In this document: in pieces, positions 1-5,752 of the stretch
Position numbering within the stretch: the first letter of the stretch is position 1
Layout: each line of letters opens with the position of its first letter
Assembly (NCBI GenBank): GCA_964650905.1
Contig: CAZYVH010000115.1
Span: forward strand, 1 to 7,454
Reading direction: 5' to 3'
DNA length: 7,454 nt
Source of the DNA: SZUA-36 sp964650905
GTDB taxonomy: Bacteria; Pseudomonadota; Gammaproteobacteria; Xanthomonadales; SZUA-36
The notes under the pieces: generated by a model
What the model was told of the DNA's origin: nothing
The model's database searches: none
Seen by the model: only the letters and a program-made list of their open reading frames with translations
Translations under genes and position numbers: made by a program

Positions 1-163
1 CACAGGTGGGCAGAAAGGTCATGCAACCTGTGTCCGATGTTATCGGATCGCTATTTAGCGCCACGAATTGAACACGGGCCTCTGGCAACCGGCTGAGTAC
101 CTCGTAAGGACCCATGGCATCCAGCATGGTCATACCGGGATAGACGAGAATATTGACCAACAT
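1..163 (-). CDS. DJ-1/PfpI family protein (GlxA/isonitrile hydratase-like), N-terminal part
   Basis: Reading the minus strand from the ATG at 163 gives 54 residues with no stop before the window edge, so only the N-terminus is present. It begins MLVNILVYPGMTMLDAMGPY and continues EVLSRLPEARVQFVAL. This is the typical opening of DJ-1/PfpI proteins: a hydrophobic first strand, a (Y/F)PG turn, a LDxxGPYEV helix with the conserved acidic residue (Glu21), then a second strand followed by a SDTG turn (residues 43-46). The family includes isonitrile hydratases, glyoxalase-like enzymes and GlxA-type regulators. The nucleophilic Cys and any C-terminal AraC domain would lie outside the window, so the subclass cannot be decided. 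An AAGGAA Shine-Dalgarno sits about 7 nt upstream of the ATG. The gene is divergent from the glutaredoxin-like gene. Confidence 0.8.
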   Translation of the reverse strand, partial: MLVNILVYPGMTMLDAMGPYEVLSRLPEARVQFVALNSDPITSDTGCMTFLPTC

Positions 164-221
164 TAGCGTTTCCTTGGAATAAAACTGATTATGTTATCAG
201 CATAGCAACCACGGGTGAAAA
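164..221. promoter_or_regulatory. Divergent intergenic region with a small inverted repeat
   Basis: These 58 bp separate the PfpI gene (minus) from the glutaredoxin–kelch unit (plus), so promoters for both should lie here. It is the most AT-rich stretch nearby. An imperfect dyad CTGAT-N6-ATCAG lies at 185-200, centrally placed, and could be an operator acting on both genes. No clear -35/-10 pair can be picked. On the minus strand CATAAT (within the dyad) is a possible -10. Confidence 0.3.
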
Positions 222-482
222 ATGGGTATGATCATGGACACGATGAATCAATTGACCTTATTCTATCAACCTGACTGTCACTTGTGTGAAGAAGCGGAAG
301 TCCTGCTTGAGCGCATGGGTCTTGCACAAAGCCTGCAAAGAGTGGACATCGAAAGCGACCTTGAATTGCTCAAACGCTACGGTATCCATGTGCCCGTATT
401 GCTGCGTGAACATGACCAGCAGGAACTGTTCTGGCCATTTGGAGAGCAGGAACTGGCGGGTTTTATGGCCGCTGAGGTATGA
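222..482 (+). CDS. Glutaredoxin-like (DUF836) small thioredoxin-fold protein
   Basis: At 79-86 residues this is a minimal thioredoxin-fold protein. Counting from Met at 243, it has a first strand LTLFYQPD, a redox motif C12-H-L-C15, a helix, a second strand with RVDIES, the cis-proline segment HVPVLL (Pro51) and a final WPF followed by a helix. This order matches the glutaredoxin-like DUF836 group: a predicted cytoplasmic disulfide oxidoreductase whose partners are mostly unknown. No signal peptide or membrane segment is seen. Four in-frame ATGs lie at 222, 228, 234 and 243. GGGTGA at 213-218 is best spaced for 228, while homology starts at 243, so the listed start is the outer limit. The stop overlaps the start of the kelch gene as ATGA (479-482), which implies translational coupling. 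Confidence 0.8.
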   Translation: MGMIMDTMNQLTLFYQPDCHLCEEAEVLLERMGLAQSLQRVDIESDLELLKRYGIHVPVLLREHDQQELFWPFGEQELAGFMAAEV

Positions 483-1558
483 AGTCAGCGCTGCTTGTAA
501 TTTCGTTACTGTCCGCCAGCAGCGGTATGATGGCAGAGGTGACGCTTCCCGAGATATTGCCACCCTTGCCACAAGCCGTCAGCAACAACGCCGTGGCAGC
601 GCTCGCTACAGACCAGGGGGTCTATCTCTACAGTTTCCTTGGTATTGGCCGTGGTAAGACCTGGCGGGATATTTCCACCCAGGCTGCGGTGCTCGAACCG
701 GGCGCAGAGGCCTGGAAAAAACTGGTGCCCGTACCCGGGAAAAGCGGCCGCCTGGCCGCATCTGCGTTGAGTGTTGCGGGTGCCGTGTGGTTGTTCGGTG
801 GCTACACCGTGGCACCGGATGGCAATGAGGTATCCACACCGGGGGTATACCGCATTCGCCCCGGTGAATCACAAGTGCAATGGGTCACGGATATGCCGGT
901 ACCGGTGGAAGATGCGGTCGTGGTTGGCTACCAGGACCGCTATATCTACCTGGTCAGTGGCTGGCACGACCTGGGCAATGTGAACCTGGTACAGGTACTC
1001 GATACACAGACATTGAAATGGGCCCAGGCAACGCCATGGCCGGGTACACCGGTATTCGGACACTCGGGTGGCATCAATGCTGAAAAATTGCTGGTCTGTG
1101 ATGGTGTCTTGATCCACTACCCCCCAGACGCCGGTCCGCGCCGGTTCCTGTCTTCTGATGAATGCTGGCTGGGCAGGATAGACGCTAAGAACTACCGGCG
1201 TATTGCCTGGCAACCCATCGTGCCTCATCCGGGTGTGCCGCGTTACCGCATGGCGGCAGGTGGCGACGGTCACACGCGGGTGGTGTTCGCCGGTGGTGCG
1301 GCCAACCCGTATAATTTCGATGGCATCGGCTATGATGGCGAACCCGCCATTGCAGAGAAATCGGTCTTCAGTTACCGCTTCGACACCGGTGGATGGCAAC
1401 TCGAAGGTGATCTGCCGCAGGGCACCATGGATCATCGTGGCCTGCCGTTTGTCAGCGGTTGGTATTACCTGATAGGGGGTATACAGGCCGGGCAAACGCC
1501 GGTAGCCGAGGTGCTGCGGTTCAGGCTCGACGCAGGAGCCAGGCCTTTATTTCAGTAA
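479..1558 (+). CDS. Exported kelch-repeat protein, NanM/cyclically permuted mutarotase-like
   Basis: The protein has 359 residues, close to the roughly 370 of N-acetylneuraminate mutarotase NanM. The N-terminus has one Lys and a hydrophobic stretch (ALLVISLL) ending in GMMA, which fits a signal peptide cleaved near residue 19 and a periplasmic location. Kelch blades show as di-glycine strand motifs: WLFGGY (104-109), YLVSGW (157-162), GHSGG (194-198), VVFAGG (268-273) and YLIGG (330-334), with Trp residues at blade ends, so a six-bladed propeller is likely. The segment NPYNFDGIGYDGEP (276-289) is typical of this bacterial kelch group. The only cysteines are C207 and C229, 22 residues apart. 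No sialic acid catabolic genes lie nearby, so a sugar mutarotase role is not supported by context, and substrate is unknown. The start overlaps the stop of the glutaredoxin-like gene, and the TAA directly abuts the end of the converging PspC gene. Confidence 0.75.
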   Translation: MKSALLVISLLSASSGMMAEVTLPEILPPLPQAVSNNAVAALATDQGVYLYSFLGIGRGKTWRDISTQAAVLEPGAEAWKKLVPVPGKSGRLAASALSVAGAVWLFGGYTVAPDGNEVSTPGVYRIRPGESQVQWVTDMPVPVEDAVVVGYQDRYIYLVSGWHDLGNVNLVQVLDTQTLKWAQATPWPGTPVFGHSGGINAEKLLVCDGVLIHYPPDAGPRRFLSSDECWLGRIDAKNYRRIAWQPIVPHPGVPRYRMAAGGDGHTRVVFAGGAANPYNFDGIGYDGEPAIAEKSVFSYRFDTGGWQLEGDLPQGTMDHRGLPFVSGWYYLIGGIQAGQTPVAEVLRFRLDAGARPLFQ

Positions 1559-1897
1559 TCAGCGGTCGTAGTGATCGCGGTGTCTGGAACTTCCACAAAC
1601 CGTGCAGTGGCACCAGTTGGCCACCCTCTCGGTGAACTCTCGAAACCAGATACCCAGACCCTCAAAAAGGCTCTTGCTGCGGACGGCTGTTTCTTCCAGG
1701 AACAGACCGAGTAGAATATAAACAACCAATGTGGTAAAGGTGAAAAACACACCAAGGATGATGGCTGCCAGACGCACAAACCAGACTTCAAGGTCAAACC
1801 GTGCAGCCAGCGTCTTGCACACGCCCAGGACCATCGGTTGACCCGGTTGTCCGTTCAGGTTTTCCTTGACACTTGCAAAAAAAGTATTGTCCTGCAT
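1559..1897 (-). CDS. PspC-domain membrane protein with Cys/His-rich tail
   Basis: 112 residues, about the length of E. coli PspC (119). The PspC domain covers roughly residues 22-70: LGVCKTLAARFDLEVWFVR (amphipathic helix plus the conserved W-x-V-R) followed by one hydrophobic segment of about 25 residues (LAAIILGV to LLGLFL), then an acidic/basic cytoplasmic helix. PspC proteins sit in the inner membrane and in enterics help induce the phage-shock envelope stress response; others are anti-sigma or toxin-linked, so the exact role is open. The tail is unusual: C96, H97, C98, C101, H106 and H109 within 14 residues, suggesting a bound metal. No pspA, pspB or pspF is visible. The start is supported by GAGGAG about 8 nt upstream. 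The TGA (1559-1561) immediately adjoins the TAA of the convergent kelch gene, leaving no room for a terminator between them. Confidence 0.8.
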   Translation of the reverse strand: MQDNTFFASVKENLNGQPGQPMVLGVCKTLAARFDLEVWFVRLAAIILGVFFTFTTLVVYILLGLFLEETAVRSKSLFEGLGIWFREFTERVANWCHCTVCGSSRHRDHYDR

Positions 1898-1929
1898 GAA
1901 TTATCTCCTCTGATAAACACACGATAGTC

Positions 1930-1958
1930 ATAGTTTACAGATGCAGGTTTCATGCCAA
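1930..1958 (-). promoter_or_regulatory. Possible sigma70-type promoter for the PspC gene
   Basis: On the minus strand TTGGCA (1958-1953) and AACTAT (1935-1930) are separated by 17 nt. The -35 is good and the -10 is weak (three of six consensus bases). Initiation near 1923 would give a leader of about 25 nt carrying the GAGGAG ribosome binding site. Confidence 0.25.
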
Positions 1959-1960
1959 AT

Positions 1961-1974
1961 GTGCCATTAGGCAC
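1961..1974. repeat. Inverted repeat GTGCC-ATTA-GGCAC
   Basis: A perfect 5-bp dyad with a 4-nt centre. It lies just upstream of the candidate -35 of the PspC gene and about 80 bp upstream of the candidate DAK–DegV -10. This would suit an operator, but short dyads also arise by chance. Confidence 0.3.
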
Positions 1975-2053
1975 TGTAAGGCTTTGCCTCCGCCCACAGA
2001 TTCAAAACATTGCAGTTTTGACCAGATCGCGGAGTATTTGACCAGTTGCACCG

Positions 2054-2062
2054 TGCTACACT
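2054..2062 (+). promoter_or_regulatory. Extended -10 candidate (TGCTACACT) for the DAK–DegV gene
   Basis: TG-N-TACACT matches an extended -10 element, with four of six consensus bases in the hexamer. No good -35 lies 17 bp upstream; TTGACC at 2038-2043 is only 13 bp away. Transcription from about 2069 would exclude the TTG start at 1984 and favour TTG 2095 or ATG 2131. Confidence 0.3.
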
Positions 2063-2094
2063 TGCGCCCCTCACAAATATTCGAGCGACCCTCT

Positions 2095-3909
2095 TTGACC
2101 AACGCGATTGCTTACATAGACTCGAACCGCATGGTGCGCGCACTGACCGCCGGTATAGCGCAACTTTTCAAGCGTCGTGAGTACATTGACCGGATCAATG
2201 TTTTTCCGGTCCCGGATGGAGATACCGGCACCAACATGGCCTTCAGTTTTAAAATCATACACAAGGCGATTGGTCAAACCCAGGGTCTGCCGATCAAGGA
2301 AATGATGACCCGGGTGGCGCATGCGTCACTGGATGGCTCCCGGGGTAATTCAGGCGCCATAATGGCGCAGTACTTCCACGGTTTCAGTGAGTCACTGGGC
2401 GATAAGGCCCGTATGACTGCGCGGGAGTTCGCAAGCGCCAGCAGCGCGGGTGCCAGGGTCGCCTGGACCGCCATGTCAGAGCCTGTCGCCGGGGCGTTGC
2501 CCACCGTCCTGGAGGATTTTTCAGCCGGTCTGCAACGCAAGGCCCAGCAGGGTGTCGATGACATCTGCAAGGTCTTCGAGCATGGTCTTGAGAGTGCCCG
2601 AAAATCGCTCGCCGGTACACCCGACCAGTTGCCGGTATTGAAACGTGCGGGTGTTGTCGATGCCGGTGGACAGGGCTTTGTCGATTTGCTGGAAGGTATC
2701 TGGGGATATATCCGCAGTGGCGGGAAACCGGTATCGCTGCCGGTAATGGATGAGTTGTTATTAACAGCCGGTACAACGATGGAAATAGACGCCGGCGCAC
2801 ATCGTTTTTGCACAGAATGCGTGATCCATGGTGATGCCCTGGAACGGGAAGTCATCATGGAACAATTACAACAACTCGATTGCAGTTCATTGATGGTCGC
2901 TGGGGGGCGTAAACGTGTGCGCGTCCACCTCCACGTCAACAACCCCGGCGAGGTTTTTCTGGCCAGCGAAAAGTTCGGGGAAATTCACCAGCAAAAAGCC
3001 GATGACATGCGACGTCAGCATGGTCTGATGAGCCATACCGGCAAAGTCGCCGTGGTGACGGATAGCGGCGCCGACATCCCGTTTGAAGAGCAGGAGCGAC
3101 TGGCCATACACATGGTGCCGGTGCGGCTCAATTTTGGCGCCAGGGAATACATCGACCACGTCTCGCTGCAAAGCGCCGACCTGTATCGCATGCTGGTGGA
3201 ATGTGATGAACTACCCAAAACGTCCCAGCCACCGGTCGGTGATTTCGCCCGCCAATATGAACTGTTGACCAGCCACGGCTATGACGTGATGTCCGTGGGG
3301 CTCTCCAAAGCCCTCAGTGGCACCACCCAGGCTGCGCGAACGGCGGCCCAGAATGTGACCGACGGTCAGGTCCGTGTTCTGGACTCACAAAGCGCCAGTA
3401 CCGGTCAGGGGCTATTGGCCATCATCGCGGCGGAGGCGGCCCAACAGGGCATGTCGCTGGATGAGATCGAAGCGCTCTTGCTGGAATCACGAAAACTCAC
3501 ACGCACAATGGCCATACCCGCAGATCTTGGCTATATCGTGCGTGGTGGACGTGTACCGGCCTGGCTCAAGGTACTGGCGGATTTTCTGCACATTAAACCA
3601 ATCCTGGTGGAAAAAGCGGGAAATTTCTCGCTGGCCGGGTTTGCAACCGGCACCGGTGCAAAACCCTCGGCGCTGGGTAAAGCTGCGCTCAGACGTATGA
3701 AAAAGAACGTCAGTTACCGTCTGTTGATTTCACACGGTGCAAATCCTGAGGGTGCCCGGGTGCTGCGTCGATATATATTGAGCCGCCACAGCGCCGTGCA
3801 CTCCTGTCATATTACCGAAGCCGGTCCGGCGCTGGGTGTACACCTCGGCCCCGGTGGACTGGTGGTCGGTTTCCTGCCACAGTCCTCAGAAGGGCACTGT
3901 AGCGGGTAA
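2095..3909 (+). CDS. FakA–FakB-like fusion: DAK/DhaL kinase region joined to a DegV fatty-acid-binding domain
   Basis: 604 residues from TTG 2095. ATG 2131 is the alternative; an upstream TTG at 1984 stays open but adds no recognisable domain. Residues 13-200 form a DhaL-type ATP-binding domain with NVFPVPDGDTGTN (Asp41, Asp43, Asn47, the Mg-ATP site), GSRGNSGA (81-88) and VVDAGGQGF (187-195). Residues 230-300 resemble the FakA middle domain, with CTEC (239-242) and HLHVNNPG (His278, His280). From residue 317 a complete DegV/FakB domain follows: VAVVTDSGAD, TSQPP (376-380), LSKALSGTTQ (403-412), GGR and GVHLGPGG around His583. In Gram-positives FakB binds the fatty acid and FakA phosphorylates it; here both parts are in one chain, predicting a self-contained acyl-phosphate-forming kinase. 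A region equivalent to the FakA C-terminal domain is missing. Cytoplasmic, no signal or membrane segment. The 3' end overlaps the convergent trhA-like gene by 24 bp. Confidence 0.85.
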   Translation: MTNAIAYIDSNRMVRALTAGIAQLFKRREYIDRINVFPVPDGDTGTNMAFSFKIIHKAIGQTQGLPIKEMMTRVAHASLDGSRGNSGAIMAQYFHGFSESLGDKARMTAREFASASSAGARVAWTAMSEPVAGALPTVLEDFSAGLQRKAQQGVDDICKVFEHGLESARKSLAGTPDQLPVLKRAGVVDAGGQGFVDLLEGIWGYIRSGGKPVSLPVMDELLLTAGTTMEIDAGAHRFCTECVIHGDALEREVIMEQLQQLDCSSLMVAGGRKRVRVHLHVNNPGEVFLASEKFGEIHQQKADDMRRQHGLMSHTGKVAVVTDSGADIPFEEQERLAIHMVPVRLNFGAREYIDHVSLQSADLYRMLVECDELPKTSQPPVGDFARQYELLTSHGYDVMSVGLSKALSGTTQAARTAAQNVTDGQVRVLDSQSASTGQGLLAIIAAEAAQQGMSLDEIEALLLESRKLTRTMAIPADLGYIVRGGRVPAWLKVLADFLHIKPILVEKAGNFSLAGFATGTGAKPSALGKAALRRMKKNVSYRLLISHGANPEGARVLRRYILSRHSAVHSCHITEAGPALGVHLGPGGLVVGFLPQSSEGHCSG

Positions 3910-4542
3910 TACATAAAAATACACAGCCATGACATGGCAGGCACTACCCAATAAAACACATACATGGAATATGGCGTGGTTGAATGGTATTTTCTTGATG
4001 CTGTATAACACGGCGCCCGTGGTATAAGCGACACCACCCGCAAAAAGCCAGAATACGCCTTCACCGGACAAGTTGTTAAGCAATGGCTTTATGGCAAAAA
4101 GTATGATCCAGCCCATGAATACATACATCAGGGTTGAAATGACATTGTATCTGCCTGTGAAAAACAGCTTCAGGATAATACCGGTCAAGGCCATTGCCCA
4201 GCTAACCCCAAAAAGCACCCACCCCACCGGGCCATTGAGTGTGATGAGTGCAAAAGGCGTATAGGTGCCGGCAATGAGTACATAAATGGTCGCGTGGTCC
4301 AGGACCCTCAAACGGCTTCTTGACTTTGGATTCCTGGCACTGTGATAAAAAGCAGACGCGGCATATAGGGAAATCAGACCGGCCCCGAACATGCTGACAC
4401 TCACAACGTGCCAGCCGTTGCCATTAAGACCCGCACGAATGAGTAAAAATACCAGGGCAACGATGCTCAGCACGAGACCGATCATATGAGAAATGATATT
4501 GGTCTTTTCTTCCAGTGGTGAGTAATGCTTCATTCCATGCAT
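3886..4542 (-). CDS. trhA: Hemolysin III / YqfA-TrhA family membrane protein (PAQR superfamily)
   Basis: About 218 residues, matching E. coli YqfA/TrhA (219). Seven hydrophobic segments are evident. Family motifs run in order: EEKTNIISHMIG near the N-terminus, SAFYHS after the second or third segment, LDHATIYVLIAGTYTPF in the middle, and HAIFHVCVLLGSACHVMAV near the end. The His residues in SAFYHS and the last motif are those expected to bind the metal in PAQR proteins. Despite the old hemolysin III name, E. coli TrhA has been connected with membrane homeostasis rather than haemolysis. The start is uncertain: TTG 4551 would overlap the upstream EamA stop as TTGA, while ATG 4542 (used here) and ATG 4533 are alternatives without a strong ribosome binding site. 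It probably forms an operon with the EamA gene. The stop lies inside the end of the convergent DAK–DegV gene. Confidence 0.85.
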   Translation of the reverse strand: MHGMKHYSPLEEKTNIISHMIGLVLSIVALVFLLIRAGLNGNGWHVVSVSMFGAGLISLYAASAFYHSARNPKSRSRLRVLDHATIYVLIAGTYTPFALITLNGPVGWVLFGVSWAMALTGIILKLFFTGRYNVISTLMYVFMGWIILFAIKPLLNNLSGEGVFWLFAGGVAYTTGAVLYSIKKIPFNHAIFHVCVLLGSACHVMAVYFYVLPATVPF

Positions 4543-4547
4543 GTCTT

Positions 4548-4955
4548 TCAATCAGCTCTTTTTTCATGGTTCGCCAAAAAAATACCTGAAATAATGAGTG
4601 CACCACTGATGAGATGTACGGTGCCAACCGCCTCGCCCAGTAAAAGCCAGGCCAGGATGCCACTAAATAGCGGTAGTGTGTAGTAGATCATGCCGGCTTT
4701 TGATGCGCCGGCCACCAGGATGGCCTTGTGCCACAAAATGAATGCGATAAAGGAGGCAAAGACCCCCAGGTAGAGGATCGAAACTATGGCTGTGGCATCA
4801 AATATAGCCGCAGGGACCGTGAGGTTTTCCCATATATAAAAGGGCAAGAGGAAAATCAGCCCCAATATAAAGTTGCTGAATTGAAATGCCCAGACGCTCA
4901 GTTGCTTTGGCTTACGGGCAATCAGAATGCTGTAAACGGCAAAAATGATAGCGCC
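4548..4955 (-). CDS. EamA/DMT-superfamily transporter, C-terminal half (5' end lost in gap)
   Basis: 135 residues are visible, all hydrophobic segments with short loops. They correspond to the second EamA repeat of drug/metabolite transporters. Recognisable features are GAIIFAVYSILIARK at the start of the repeat, a LYLGVFASFIAFILWHKAI block, and the C-terminal GASKAGMIYYTLPLFSGILA plus LLLGEAV and ALIISGIFL segments, all typical of the family. A full protein is about 290 residues with ten membrane helices, so roughly 150 N-terminal residues are missing. Substrate cannot be predicted. The stop overlaps the TTG start option of the trhA-like gene, so the two are probably co-transcribed. Reading the minus strand across the Ns to an ATG at 5096 yields a non-membrane peptide on the far side that is not an EamA N-terminus. 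Confidence 0.8.
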   Translation of the reverse strand, partial: GAIIFAVYSILIARKPKQLSVWAFQFSNFILGLIFLLPFYIWENLTVPAAIFDATAIVSILYLGVFASFIAFILWHKAILVAGASKAGMIYYTLPLFSGILAWLLLGEAVGTVHLISGALIISGIFLANHEKRAD

Positions 4956-5055
4956 NNNNNNNNNNNNNNNNNNNNNNNNNNNNNNNNNNNNNNNNNNNNN
5001 NNNNNNNNNNNNNNNNNNNNNNNNNNNNNNNNNNNNNNNNNNNNNNNNNNNNNNN
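4956..5055. other. Assembly gap (100 N)
   Basis: Exactly 100 undetermined bases, the usual placeholder for a scaffold join of unknown length. About 450 bp of the EamA gene are missing and cannot fit in 100 bp, so the true gap is larger or the join is wrong. The promoter of plsY and that of the EamA–trhA unit probably lie in the missing part. Confidence 0.95.
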
Positions 5056-5059
5056 TTTA

Positions 5060-5094
5060 CTCTGGCACTTGACTCTGACCCCATCACCTCTGAC
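5060..5094. repeat. Three CTCTGRC units at the gap edge
   Basis: CTCTGGC (5060-5066), CTCTGAC (5073-5079) and CTCTGAC (5088-5094) recur at 13- and 15-bp spacing. The centre reads GACTCTGACCCC, the complement of a GGGGTCAGAGTC motif that I associate from memory with dispersed repeats near RAYT/IS200-type transposases in environmental proteobacteria. A dispersed repeat would explain why the assembly breaks here. The stretch also encodes a PfpI-like peptide on the plus strand. Confidence 0.3.
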
Positions 5095-5113
5095 ACTGGT
5101 TGCGGTATTGAAT

Positions 5114-5743
5114 ATGACAGCGTTCCTATTGAAAATGGTCATGGCCTACCTGCTGGGTTCCGTATCCGGTAGTCTCTTGCTGGGCCGACTCAAAAAGGTC
5201 GATATCCGCCAGCATGGCAGCGGTAACGCCGGTGGTACCAATGCCTTCAGGACCCAAGGTCTGGCGTTTGCTGCGGCGGTGGCGATCATCGACATCGGCA
5301 AGGGCGTGTTGGCGACAGGCTGGATAGCACAATTGGACCTTTACGACGTAGCGCCGTTGCAGACAGCCGTTCCACTTCCCATGGCCTGTGGTTTCGCTGC
5401 CGTGCTGGGGCATTGTTATCCCCTCTGGCATGGGTTCCGCGGTGGTAAAGGGGCGGCCACAGCGGTGGGTGCCTTGATCATCATCGCGCCCTGGTTGCTG
5501 ATTCCCGTGGCGTTGACCTGGCTGGTGGTGCTAACCGCGACCGGTTATGTCGGTCTGGCCACGGTACTCGCAGGTTTCAGCCTGGTACCGGCAGCCTGGT
5601 TGACTCAAAACCCTGCAGTGTTGGTTTTCGCAGTCATAATCGCCCTGTTTCTGCTCTTTACACACCGCAGTAACATGCGGAATCTTAGAAATGGTACGGA
5701 ACTGCGTTTTGAACGCGCCCGGCTTTTTTCACACAAGCCCTGA
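5114..5743 (+). CDS. plsY: Acyl-phosphate:glycerol-3-phosphate acyltransferase PlsY
   Basis: PlsY transfers the acyl group from acyl-phosphate to glycerol-3-phosphate, forming lysophosphatidic acid in the inner membrane. The 209-residue protein has about five hydrophobic segments and all three family motifs: AYLLGSVSGSLLLGRL followed by GSGNAGGTN (residues 11-26 and 35-43), H100 with YPLWHGFRGGKGAATA (101-116), and THRSNMRNLRNGTE (183-196). I chose ATG 5114 because the family begins a few residues before the AYLLGS motif. ATG 5135 is possible, and the TTG at 5069 would add an unrelated N-terminus read from the repeat at the gap edge. birA follows after 9 nt in the same reading frame, so the two are very likely co-transcribed. 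Upstream control lies in the gap. Confidence 0.93.
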   Translation: MTAFLLKMVMAYLLGSVSGSLLLGRLKKVDIRQHGSGNAGGTNAFRTQGLAFAAAVAIIDIGKGVLATGWIAQLDLYDVAPLQTAVPLPMACGFAAVLGHCYPLWHGFRGGKGAATAVGALIIIAPWLLIPVALTWLVVLTATGYVGLATVLAGFSLVPAAWLTQNPAVLVFAVIIALFLLFTHRSNMRNLRNGTELRFERARLFSHKP

Positions 5744-5752
5744 GCACCAGCG

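Larger units (their letters stand above)
1898..2094. promoter_or_regulatory. Divergent intergenic region between pspC-like and DAK–DegV genes
   Basis: About 200 bp lie between two divergent starts. It contains an inverted repeat at 1961-1974, a possible minus-strand promoter at 1930-1958, the repeated motif TTTGACCAG at 2017 and 2037 and an extended -10 candidate at 2054-2062. A TTG-initiated frame from 1984 runs through its right half in phase with the DAK–DegV gene, but that stretch shows no recognisable domain and overlaps these signals, so I treat it as non-coding with moderate confidence. Confidence 0.45.

Noticed and set aside
185..200. Dyad in the first intergenic region as a transcription terminator
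   Set aside because: It has only 5-bp AT-containing arms, no T-run, and lies between divergent starts where a terminator is not expected.
869..1495. Open frame of about 208 codons on the minus strand
   Set aside because: It is antisense to the kelch gene, which has a signal peptide and repeated family motifs; the antisense protein has none.
1984..2094. Upstream TTG extension of the DAK–DegV gene
   Set aside because: The extra 37 residues show no recognisable domain, and the stretch contains the repeated TTTGACCAG motifs and a candidate extended -10. It cannot be fully excluded.
1898..2094. Small RNA or riboswitch ahead of the DAK–DegV gene
   Set aside because: I could not find a stable set of paired helices or a recognisable riboswitch core; only short repeats are visible.
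2274..2942. Long open frame of about 220 codons on the minus strand
   Set aside because: It lies wholly antisense to the DAK–DegV gene, has a Ser/Pro/Arg-rich composition typical of shadow frames, and shows no domain.
4956..5096. EamA gene starting at an ATG at 5096 on the minus strand
   Set aside because: This requires reading through 100 Ns; the far-side peptide is polar and unrelated to an EamA first helix, and the length would be far too short.
5069..5113. TTG start giving PlsY 15 more residues
   Set aside because: These codons are read from the CTCTGRC repeat at the gap edge, and PlsY family proteins begin close to the AYLLGS motif, which ATG 5114 already provides.
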